Positions 1 through 6,667 of a DNA stretch of 64,000 bases are shown piece by piece (position 1 is the first letter of the stretch; each line of letters starts with the position of its first letter). The notes beneath the pieces were generated by a model. The model was not told where the DNA came from. It was given only the letters and a program-made list of their open reading frames with translations, and did not search any database. This stretch comes from an uncultured Prevotella sp. (GTDB taxonomy: Bacteria; Bacteroidota; Bacteroidia; Bacteroidales; Bacteroidaceae), in NCBI GenBank assembly GCA_937898715.1, contig CALEKA010000058.1:8205-72204 (forward strand). The letters run 5' to 3'. The position numbers and the translations under genes are program-made.

Positions 1-1
1 T

Positions 2-592
2 GAGGAACGAGTAATCGACATACGGCTTGTATGTGCTACAAACGAGAATTTGCCCAACGCCATACAGCGTGGTGCCTTTCGCGAAGACCTCTACCACCGT
101 ATCAACGAGTTTACGCTCCATATGCCGCTTCTGCGCGACCGTGGCGAGGATATTCTTGAGTTTGCCCACTACTTCTTGCAGCAAGCCAACAAGGAATTGC
201 AGCGCGATATCATAGATTTTTCTCCCGATGCGCAGTCGGCATTGCTGCGCTACGCTTGGCCAGGCAACTTGCGCGAGATGCGCAACGTCGTGGTGCGTGC
301 TGCTCTTCTCGCTGAGGGTATGAACTACATTTCTGCCTCCCAGCTCAATCTTCCCGCGCCGAATGTGAACAGCATTAGTCCAAAGGATACTTTTTCCTTT
401 AGCACCAAGGAAACATCTACCTTTATTTCCAAGGATACTTCTACCTACTCCCTAAAGCCTTCAGCCGATGAAGAGCTACAACACATCCGTGAAGCCCTAC
501 AGAGAACGGGAGGCAATAAGAGCCGTGCTGCTCAGCTACTGGGCATAGACCGAAAGACGCTCTATAATAAATTGAAACAATATGGAGAATAA
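2..592 (+). CDS. Sigma-54-dependent transcriptional activator, C-terminal part (5' end outside window)
   Basis: The frame is open from base 2, so the gene begins upstream. The translated part starts in the AAA+ domain of an NtrC-type activator (DIRLVCATNENL, then GAFREDLYHRIN with the arginine-finger region, then a WPGNLREMRN helix) and ends in a Fis-type helix-turn-helix (GGNKSRAAQLLGIDRKTLYN) at the C-terminus. A serine/threonine-rich linker of about 45 residues (repeated KDTS/KETS) separates the two. Such proteins bind upstream enhancers and use ATP to open sigma-54 promoters. The N-terminal sensory domain is not visible, so response-regulator status is unknown. The next gene carries a sigma-54-like promoter, a plausible direct target. 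Confidence 0.93.
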   Translation, partial: EERVIDIRLVCATNENLPNAIQRGAFREDLYHRINEFTLHMPLLRDRGEDILEFAHYFLQQANKELQRDIIDFSPDAQSALLRYAWPGNLREMRNVVVRAALLAEGMNYISASQLNLPAPNVNSISPKDTFSFSTKETSTFISKDTSTYSLKPSADEELQHIREALQRTGGNKSRAAQLLGIDRKTLYNKLKQYGE

Positions 593-642
593 GAATGTGG
601 AGTAGGAGAGAGAATGTAAAGATTGTAGAACGAACATGTAGA

Positions 643-768
643 GTGTGGAACAACTGTGTGGAATAAATCCACACTTTTTCCACACTTTCCACACTCCAAG
701 GAGAATGGCACGGAGGAAGCAAAAATTAGTAATCCACTGATTATCAACGGGAAAACTATAATCCACAC
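643..768. promoter_or_regulatory. Cluster of GTGTGGA/TCCACAC boxes, candidate activator-binding region
   Basis: GTGTGGA occurs at 643-649 and 656-662. Its reverse complement TCCACAC occurs at 668-674, 679-685, 688-694 and 762-768. The first four boxes form an inverted arrangement. The cluster lies between the sigma-54 activator gene and a sigma-54-like promoter at 774, where an enhancer would be expected. Function is inferred from position and symmetry. The similarity of TCCACA to DnaA-type boxes is an alternative reading. Confidence 0.4.
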
Positions 769-773
769 TTTTT

Positions 774-789
774 TGGCACGCCGTTTGTG
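774..789 (+). promoter_or_regulatory. Candidate sigma-54 (-24/-12) promoter
   Basis: TGGCACG (774-780), four bases, then TTGTG (785-789). This matches the sigma-54 consensus TGGCACG-N4-TTGC except that the C of the -12 element is T. It lies 55 bases before the ATG at 845. Confidence 0.45.
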
Positions 790-844
790 CATTATTTAGG
801 CAGAAACAACAACATCATAACAACACATTAAGACACTAACGATT

Positions 845-1204
845 ATGAAAAAGTTCACGATTTCTGCCATCATGGCAATGGGCGTAGTTGCGCTGAGCAG
901 CGCAGCATTTGCAGGTACTACATCTGCTGGTTTCCGCGGTATGATTAGCAACGCTACGAGCCTTGCTTCCGATACGGTTGTTCCCACCGACACCGTCGTA
1001 CCTGAGCAAAAAGACACTACCACCAAGACAGAGCCTCAGTTCTGCTTGACCGACACCGTCGTTCCTACCGACACCATCGCTAAGGATCAGAAGGAGGAGA
1101 AGACTGAGAAGACTGAAGAAACGGGCAAGACAGGCGAAACGAGCCTCTCCGATACCGTAGTTCCCGCCGATACGCTTACTCCGGCTAAGACTCCAGCCAA
1201 ATAA
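845..1204 (+). CDS. Small secreted protein with DTVVP repeats
   Basis: The 119-residue protein has a clear signal peptide (MKKFTISAIMAMGVVALSSAAFA, probable cleavage after AFA at residue 23). The mature part is hydrophilic and carries the motif DTVVP four times (two adjacent as DTVVPTDTVVP, one LTDTVVPTDT, one LSDTVVPADT), with Lys/Glu/Thr-rich stretches between. One cysteine remains in the mature chain. No known family is recognised. The composition suggests an extended periplasmic or surface protein. It is preceded by a sigma-54-like promoter and the candidate enhancer boxes, and followed by a terminator-like hairpin at 1343-1394. Confidence 0.8.
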   Translation: MKKFTISAIMAMGVVALSSAAFAGTTSAGFRGMISNATSLASDTVVPTDTVVPEQKDTTTKTEPQFCLTDTVVPTDTIAKDQKEEKTEKTEETGKTGETSLSDTVVPADTLTPAKTPAK

Positions 1205-1342
1205 CCCCCTCTGATCGGCTACCACCTGTACCCACTTAATTTCTTATTTCTACATGTTTCAAGCCTTGCTTTGTCTCCATACATTGCAATATTTTTCAGC
1301 AGATGGTAGCTGACTTTGTGGATAGCTGACTCCATATCAATA

Positions 1343-1394
1343 GAATAGGAGGTAAATGCACACCTTATCCAAGGGCGCATTTATCTCCTATTTC
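1343..1394 (+). terminator. Hairpin downstream of the DTVVP gene
   Basis: The arms 1343-1359 and 1377-1394 (GGAGGTAAATGC against GCATTTATCTCC and outward) pair with one mismatch and one bulge. A short T run follows. The 1205-1567 gap otherwise holds no gene that I can see. Confidence 0.45.
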
Positions 1395-1474
1395 TGTGTA
1401 GTAACCGACATTGCTTATGATTTTATAGACAGGCAAAGACGACGGTTATATGCAAATACACTCATCTATACGCA

Positions 1475-1508
1475 AAGAGTGTGCACGGAGCAATCCATGC
1501 ACACTCTT
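1475..1508. terminator. Hairpin between convergent genes, 3' of pckA
   Basis: Perfect 11-bp arms AAGAGTGTGCA (1475-1485) and TGCACACTCTT (1498-1508) with a 12-base loop, 60 bases past the pckA stop. A long T run is missing on either strand. Confidence 0.5.
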
Positions 1509-1567
1509 CAATTATGATATACATCTCATTTCACGACTCGTGAGAATGAGCTATACAAACTTTTGGC

Positions 1568-3172
1568 TTAGAGCTGGGGACCAGCTGCTACGAGAGCCTT
1601 ACCAGCTTCGTTAGTCTCGTACTTCTTGAAGTTCTTGATGAAGCGAGCTGCGAGGTCCTTAGCCTTTTCTTCCCAGATAGAAGCTTCAGCGTAAGTGTCG
1701 CGAGGATCGAGGATCTTAGGATCAACACCGGGGAGTTCGGTAGGAACTACGAAGTCGAAGAAGGGGATAGTCTTGGTAGGAGCCTTGTCGATAGAGCCGT
1801 CGAGGATAGCGTCGATGATACCACGAGTATCGCGGATAGAGATACGCTTGCCAGAACCGTTCCAACCAGTGTTTACGAGGTATGCCTTAGCACCGTTCTT
1901 CTCCATCTTCTTAACGAGCTCCTGAGCGTACTTAGTGGGGTGGAGTTCGAGGAATGCCTGGCCGAAGCAAGCAGAGAAAGTAGGAGTAGGCTCTGTGATA
2001 CCGCGTTCAGTACCAGCGAGCTTAGCGGTGAATCCTGAGAGGAAGTAGTACTGTGCCTGCTCTTCTGAGAGGATAGATACGGGAGGAAGTACACCGAAGG
2101 CATCGGCAGAAAGCATGATTACCTGCTTTGCAGCGGGACCCTTGCTTACGGGCTTAACGATGTTCTTGATGTGGTAGATAGGATAGCTTACACGAGTGTT
2201 CTCGGTTACGCTCTTATCAGCGAAGTCGATCTTGCCGTTAGCGTCAACTGTTACGTTCTCGAGGAGAGCGTCGCGCTTGATAGCACCGTAGATATCGGGT
2301 TCGCTTTCCTTGTCGAGGTTGATTACCTTAGCGTAGCAACCACCTTCGTAGTTGAACACGCCGTTGTCGTCCCATCCGTGTTCGTCATCACCGATGAGCT
2401 TACGCTTAGGATCGGTAGAGAGGGTAGTCTTACCAGTACCAGAGAGTCCGAAGAAGATAGCTGAGCTAGTTTCGTCCATGTTGGTGTTGGCAGAGCAGTG
2501 CATAGATGCGATGCCCTTGAGGGGGTTGTAGTAGTTCATCATAGAGAACATACCCTTCTTCATTTCACCACCGTACCAAGTGTTGATGATTACCTGCTCG
2601 CGGCTTGTGATGTTGAATACAACGGCAGTTTCAGAGTTGAGGCCGAGTTCTTTGTAGTTGGTTACCTTAGCCTTAGAAGCGTTGTAAACGATGAAGTCGG
2701 GCTCGAAGCTTTCGAGTTCTTCCTTTGAAGGACGGATGAACATGTTGGTCACGAAGTGAGCCTGCCATGCTACCTCTACGATGAAGCGCACAGCCATGCG
2801 AGTTTCCTTGTTGGCACCACAGAAACCATCTACTACGAAGAGGCGCTTGTTAGAGAGCTCCTTCTTAGCGATTTCCTTAACGGCTTCCCATGCTTCCTTT
2901 GAAGCGGGCTTGTTGTCGTTGGGATATTCAGGAGTAGTCCACCATACAGTGTCCTTAGAGTTCTCGTCCATTACGATGAACTTATCCTTAGGAGAACGGC
3001 CGGTGTAGATACCTGTCATTACGTTTACAGCACCGAGTTCAGTCTGCTGACCTTTTTCGAAACCTTCGAGGCCTGCCTTTGTTTCCTCTTCGAAGAGCTG
3101 CTCGTAAGAGGGGTTGTGCACGATCTCAGTAACACCGGTAATACCGTACTTGGTCAAATCTAATGTTGCCAT
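1568..3172 (-). CDS. pckA: Phosphoenolpyruvate carboxykinase (ATP)
   Basis: The 534-residue length is normal for the ATP-using PckA family. It interconverts oxaloacetate and ATP with PEP, CO2 and ADP in the cytosol. In fermenting Bacteroidales it commonly runs in the CO2-fixing direction toward succinate. Visible motifs: GRSPKDKF near residue 58 (substrate loop), P-loop GLSGTGKTT at about 242-250, the metal/nucleotide motif GDDEHGW at about 261-267, and the C-terminal TRGIIDAI adenine region. The start ATG is at 3172, after an A/T-rich leader. A -7-type box on the minus strand at 3257-3264 is the probable promoter. It stands alone. Confidence 0.98.
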   Translation of the reverse strand: MATLDLTKYGITGVTEIVHNPSYEQLFEEETKAGLEGFEKGQQTELGAVNVMTGIYTGRSPKDKFIVMDENSKDTVWWTTPEYPNDNKPASKEAWEAVKEIAKKELSNKRLFVVDGFCGANKETRMAVRFIVEVAWQAHFVTNMFIRPSKEELESFEPDFIVYNASKAKVTNYKELGLNSETAVVFNITSREQVIINTWYGGEMKKGMFSMMNYYNPLKGIASMHCSANTNMDETSSAIFFGLSGTGKTTLSTDPKRKLIGDDEHGWDDNGVFNYEGGCYAKVINLDKESEPDIYGAIKRDALLENVTVDANGKIDFADKSVTENTRVSYPIYHIKNIVKPVSKGPAAKQVIMLSADAFGVLPPVSILSEEQAQYYFLSGFTAKLAGTERGITEPTPTFSACFGQAFLELHPTKYAQELVKKMEKNGAKAYLVNTGWNGSGKRISIRDTRGIIDAILDGSIDKAPTKTIPFFDFVVPTELPGVDPKILDPRDTYAEASIWEEKAKDLAARFIKNFKKYETNEAGKALVAAGPQL

Positions 3173-3256
3173 AATGATTTATTGAATTATAAAATAAATT
3201 GGTTTACTTCTTAGGGCTTAGGGGACGGCTTGATTGCTGTCTTCCCTTTACCGCAG

Positions 3257-3264
3257 CAAAAGTA
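3257..3264 (-). promoter_or_regulatory. pckA promoter, -7 box
   Basis: On the minus strand the sequence reads TACTTTTG, matching the Bacteroidota -7 consensus TAnnTTTG. It would give a leader of about 80 bases. Confidence 0.55.
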
Positions 3265-3326
3265 CGAAAAAGTTGGTGCATGTGGAAAGTTTTAACGCAT
3301 TTTATTTTCACTCCAATAATTTCTAT

Positions 3327-3469
3327 GCGCAACGCGTCTCGCGTCGGCACAAGAAGCAATGTATCACAAAGATAAGTAGAGGCTTTCTTGCTGATGCCGA
3401 CGCGGAACGCGTCGCCCACAGAACTAAGAGGGGGATTTCTTGTTCACGCCGACGCGAGACGCGTCGCCC
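3327..3469. repeat. Three copies of the GC-rich palindromic repeat
   Basis: Copies at 3327-3348, 3396-3417 and 3448-3469. The first is oriented opposite to the other two. The core is GCCGACGCG-loop-CGCGTCGCCC, each able to form a short hairpin. CCCACAGAACT follows the second and third copies. They lie between the divergent pckA leader and the HAD gene end. Confidence 0.85.
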
Positions 3470-3505
3470 ACAGAACTGGGTGAAAGGCTGAATTCTGCAA
3501 GAATG

Positions 3506-3565
3506 TAATACTTAATACTTAATACTTAATACTTAATACTTAATACTTAATACTTAATACTTTTT
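3506..3565. repeat. 7-bp tandem repeat TACTTAA, about eight units
   Basis: Uninterrupted 7-bp units (TAATACT phase) run from 3506 and encode the last residues and the stop of the HAD phosphatase on the minus strand. Confidence 0.9.
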
Positions 3566-4355
3566 CTTCCAGAAACTGTGCTATTCCGTCTTCTTCGTTG
3601 GAGAGGGTCACGTAGTCGGCTTCGGCGCGCACTTCGGGTGCGGCGTTGGCCATGGCTACTCCGCAGCCGGCGTATCGCAGCATGGAGAGGTCGTTGTAGC
3701 CATCGCCAAATGCGAGGAGGTCTGCGCGGTCGAGGTTGAGGTGGGCGAGGAGTCGCTCGAGGCTCTTTGCCTTGTCGATGCCGAGGGGTACGAGTTCTAC
3801 GAAGAAGGGTGCTGATCGGTATACGTCCATACTTCCTTTGAGCATTTCGGAGAGTTCGGCTTCGGCGCGCACCATCTTGTCGGGTTCTCCGGTGAGCAGG
3901 AGTTTGGTGGGCTGCGGCTCGATGGCTTCGAGGAGGTTTGTCACGGGGCGTATCTTCATCTTATTGATGCGACTTTCCTCTTGTGCGTAGGGATCGTCGG
4001 GGAGTTCGGTCACGATTTCGCTGCCCACGTAGCCCAGTAGGGCGAAGTGATGCTGTCGGGCATACTGGTGTATGCGGGGCACGGCTTCGTGGGGCAGGTG
4101 GTTGGAGTAGAGTTCGTGACCTGTGCTGATGTCTACTATTTTTCCGCCATTGTATGAGAGTATGTATCCGCCTCGCTTGGACATTTCGAGACATTCTGCC
4201 ACGGGCATGATGCCGTAGGTGGGTCGGCCCGAAGCGAGTATGAGCACGGCGCCTTGGCTTTCGGCTTGGAGCAGGGCTTGGCGGGTGAGTGGGGTTACTT
4301 CTTTGTTGTGGTTGGTGAGGGTTCCGTCGAGGTCGAGGGCTATTGCTGAGTACAT
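3540..4355 (-). CDS. Cof-type HAD-superfamily phosphatase
   Basis: 271 residues, the usual length of the Cof/YidA group of class IIB haloacid dehalogenase phosphatases, which hydrolyse sugar phosphates or similar small phosphate esters in the cytosol. All four HAD motifs are visible: DLDGT (residues 8-12, nucleophile Asp), LASGRP near 41, the lysine of IDKAKS, and FGDGYNDLSML. The substrate cannot be read from sequence. The C-terminal residues KVLSIKY are encoded by the 7-bp tandem repeat, so the original end of the protein was probably altered by the repeat. The gene stands alone on the minus strand. Confidence 0.93.
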   Translation of the reverse strand: MYSAIALDLDGTLTNHNKEVTPLTRQALLQAESQGAVLILASGRPTYGIMPVAECLEMSKRGGYILSYNGGKIVDISTGHELYSNHLPHEAVPRIHQYARQHHFALLGYVGSEIVTELPDDPYAQEESRINKMKIRPVTNLLEAIEPQPTKLLLTGEPDKMVRAEAELSEMLKGSMDVYRSAPFFVELVPLGIDKAKSLERLLAHLNLDRADLLAFGDGYNDLSMLRYAGCGVAMANAAPEVRAEADYVTLSNEEDGIAQFLEEKVLSIKY

Positions 4356-4370
4356 TTCTGAGTTTTTAGT

Positions 4371-4751
4371 TTTTAGGTTATGAGGTTAGTTTGGAGGTTA
4401 GTTTGGAGTTTGTAGGTTATGAGGTTAGTTTGGAGGTTAGTTTGGAGTTTGTAGGTTATGAGGTTATAAGGTTAGTTTGGATTTTGGAGGTTATGAGGTT
4501 ATAAGGTTAGTTTGGAGTTTGGAGGTTATAAGGTTAGTTTGGAGTTTGGAGGTTATAAGGTTAGTTTGGAGTTTGGAGGTTATGAGGTTAGTTTGGAAAA
4601 TTTCGAATGGCTTAAGGTAACTTTATAACCTTATAACCTAAAAACTCCAAACTTACTTTATAACCTCATAACCTAAAAACTCCAAACTTACTTTATAACC
4701 TAAAAACTCCAAACTTACTTTATAACCTCATAACCTAAAAACTCCAAACTA
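4371..4751. repeat. Long imperfect inverted repeat of GGTTATGAGGTTAGTTTGGAG-type units
   Basis: From about 4371 to 4600 the plus strand repeats blocks such as GGTTATGAGG and TTAGTTTGGAGTTT. From about 4612 to 4751 the complementary blocks (AACTCCAAAC, TTTATAACCTCATAACC) repeat. The two halves could fold on each other. The segment fills the gap between the HAD start and the TrmH stop, both minus. A shorter version of the same words occurs at 36900-37010. Confidence 0.85.
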
Positions 4752-4753
4752 TG

Positions 4754-5284
4754 TCATCTAAAAAATTCCCTACATACTTCCCACATCACGATGCCTGCCG
4801 TCACGCTTACGTTCATGGAGTGCTTCGTGCCGTATTGTGGGATTTCGAGGGCTTGGTCGCAGGCGTCTACCACGTCTTGGCGTACGCCCTTCACTTCGTT
4901 GCCCATCACGAGGGCATAGCGGCAGTGGGGGTCGAAGGAGAATTTGCCGAGCTTGAGGCTACCCTCCACCTGCTCTACTGCCAGCACGGTGTAGCCATCG
5001 GCCTGTAGGGAGCGCACAGCTTCCAGGGTGTCGGCATAATAGCGCCAGCTTACGGAGTCTTCTGCTCCGAGAGCGGTCTTATGGATTTCGGCGGAGGGGG
5101 GAGTAGCGGTGATGCCACACATATAGACGGCTTCTATGCGGAAGGCGTCGGCGGTGCGGAGCACGCTACCTACGTTGTGAAGCGAGCGCACATTGTCGAG
5201 CACCATGATGAGTGGTAGCTTTTCGGCATGATGGAAGGTCTCTACGTCTATGCGGTTGAGGTCTTCTACGGTGAGTTTTCTCAT
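4754..5284 (-). CDS. TrmH/SpoU-family RNA 2'-O-methyltransferase
   Basis: From the chosen ATG at 5284 the protein is 176 residues. It shows the three SPOUT motifs: NVRSLHNVGSVLRTADAF (motif 1), VMGNEVKGV (motif 2) and IPQYGTKHSMNVSVTAGI (motif 3), which form the knotted SAM site. It should methylate a ribose in tRNA or rRNA; the target base is not predictable. An upstream ATG at 5407 is in frame, but the extension runs through the GC-rich palindrome (translated ADARTRRPRY) and is unlikely to be real, so MRKLTVEDL is preferred. Confidence 0.92.
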   Translation of the reverse strand: MRKLTVEDLNRIDVETFHHAEKLPLIMVLDNVRSLHNVGSVLRTADAFRIEAVYMCGITATPPSAEIHKTALGAEDSVSWRYYADTLEAVRSLQADGYTVLAVEQVEGSLKLGKFSFDPHCRYALVMGNEVKGVRQDVVDACDQALEIPQYGTKHSMNVSVTAGIVMWEVCREFFR

Positions 5285-5350
5285 TGGGATAGGGGGTGAT
5301 TGGTATGATTCTTTCTGCTGCCTGGAGATGGGGCCTCTCTGCCTGTACCG

Positions 5351-5465
5351 GGGGCGACGCGTCCTCGCGTCGGCAGCAATAAGTATGCTCTGCCTGTACT
5401 GGAGCAATACTATTTTAAAATATTTAGCCTTACTTGTTGTTGCCGACGCGAGACGCGTCGCCCCC
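5351..5465. repeat. Inverted pair of GC-rich palindromic repeats
   Basis: One copy at 5351-5374 (GGGGCGACGCGTCCTCGCG...) and one in the opposite orientation at 5442-5465, 67 bases apart. Both are flanked by CTGTACCGG/CCAGTACTGG-type words, so the whole unit is itself an inverted repeat. Confidence 0.85.
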
Positions 5466-5517
5466 AGTACTGGCTGAAGGAGCAGTATGTTTCTGCCGCG
5501 AAGTTACGAAAAAAGCC

Positions 5518-5870
5518 GTGGATAACCATGTTTATATCGCGTGGAAAAAGCGTGGATAGCCGTGTGAACAACTCTCAGCGCTGAGGCCAGTAGGGCGCTT
5601 CTGCGTTTTCCACGAGTTAACAGGCTTATTCGCAGTATTTCACCGCCTCTTTCCACGATTTCCGCCCCTTTTCCACCCCACTTTTTTCTCCTCTTGAGAG
5701 TTTTCCACGGGGTGTGTATAAGTGGCGGTTTGTCCTCTTACACCTCCTTTCTATAGGGGAAAAGTGCAAATAAAATGGGTGTTGATAATAATGTAGAAAA
5801 CCCCATGGCTGATGGGGATAACTTCATGGCCAAATATTTAGCTCCAAAAGTATTCACACTTTCCACACCC
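5518..5870. other. Non-coding region rich in TTTTCCAC/GTGGATA boxes
   Basis: Boxes GTGGATAA (5518), GTGGAAAA (5541), GTGGATAG (5552), TTTTCCAC (5606, 5669, 5701), TTTCCAC (5650) and TTTCCACAC (5860) lie within 350 bases between diverging gene blocks. Several resemble DnaA boxes (TTATCCACA). No convincing ORF is present from 5285 to 6667. A replication or regulatory role is only a possibility. Confidence 0.4.
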
Positions 5871-6057
5871 TATCATACCCACCATAGGATTCTCTCTCTT
5901 TTTCTAAAGAGTAAAAAGAAAGAATAGAATAATGAGATTATAGGGTGAAGAGGGGAGGTGTGGAAAAAGGTCGATGGGGGGAGGAGTCAGAGGCTGACTG
6001 CCGAGGACGGAGAATGGCGGGGTGGGGCGATGGGGAGCAAGGTAGAGGAACGTTCTT

Positions 6058-6460
6058 CGCGCGCGCGCGTTACAGGGAATTTTGGGTCGCAGAAAGTGGC
6101 TTTCCCTCACTCTTTGCGTGTAATCGGTTGGTTATGAGAGAGTTGCGCAGTGTAGGCAGTACGAAGTTTGCTTGCACTCGTCCCTCACCCTGCCTTCACT
6201 AGTCGGGCAATACGGCATGGGGGGATAATTTGAACGCTTCGGGGGGATAATTCAAACGCTTCCAAGGGGTAATTTGAACGCTTCCAAGGGGTAATTTGAA
6301 CGCTTCGGGGGGGAGGGGACGAGTGTAGGCAGGGTGAGGGACGAGTGTAGGCATAGGATCTTTGACTGCACTCCGTAACTGATTGTAGCTCAGAGAGTTG
6401 CGAAGATGAAGTGTAGGAGTGTAGGCAAATTGCTGGGAAACTTTGATGTATGCGCGCGCG
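6058..6460. other. Non-coding element 1: alternating tracts bracketing a 22-bp repeat array
   Basis: The element is bounded by alternating purine-pyrimidine tracts CGCGCGCGCGCGT (6058-6070) and GTATGCGCGCGCG (6448-6460). Between them are the four-unit 22-bp array (6219-6306) and repeated words GAGTGTAGGC (6321, 6343 and nearby) and GTGAGGGA. No ORF with coding character is visible. The related regions are at 31737-32227 and 51695-52202. Confidence 0.6.
6219..6306 (+). repeat. 22-bp tandem array 1, four units
   Basis: Units at 6219-6240, 6241-6262, 6263-6284 and 6285-6306, each exactly 22 bases. The common part is GGGG(A)TAATTTGAACGCTTC with small changes (second unit TCAAACG). The GGGRTAATT core is shared with arrays 2 and 3, while GAACGCTTC is specific to this one. 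Confidence 0.9.
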
Positions 6461-6611
6461 AGAGAAGGGGGCTTTTAGCAGTATTAAAGGGGTGGATAAA
6501 TTATGACGATAGGATATGTGCGGTAACAGCTGATTGCAAGAACGCAATTCTTTATACTTAATACTTTATACTTTTCAAAATTAGTATTCCCCATAACCGA
6601 AAACAATTCTG

Positions 6612-6619
6612 TAACTTTG
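6612..6619 (+). promoter_or_regulatory. uvrA promoter, -7 box TAACTTTG
   Basis: TAACTTTG matches TAnnTTTG exactly. The inferred transcript start near 6626 excludes the alternative start codon at 6617 and supports the ATG at 6668. Confidence 0.65.
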
Positions 6620-6667
6620 CATGATTTACACGTTGTACCATCCAAATCGCCCCCCGTGGGCTGCATT

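Noticed and set aside
1205..1567. Possible small RNA or gene between the DTVVP gene and pckA
   Set aside because: Only two hairpins are visible; there is no promoter box or coding frame that can be supported.
5285..5407. N-terminal extension of the TrmH-family protein
   Set aside because: The extra 41 residues translate the GC-rich palindrome and do not belong to the family; the ATG at 5284 fits the motif spacing.
6219..6306. CRISPR array
   Set aside because: The units are contiguous 22-mers without unique spacers, and no cas gene is present.
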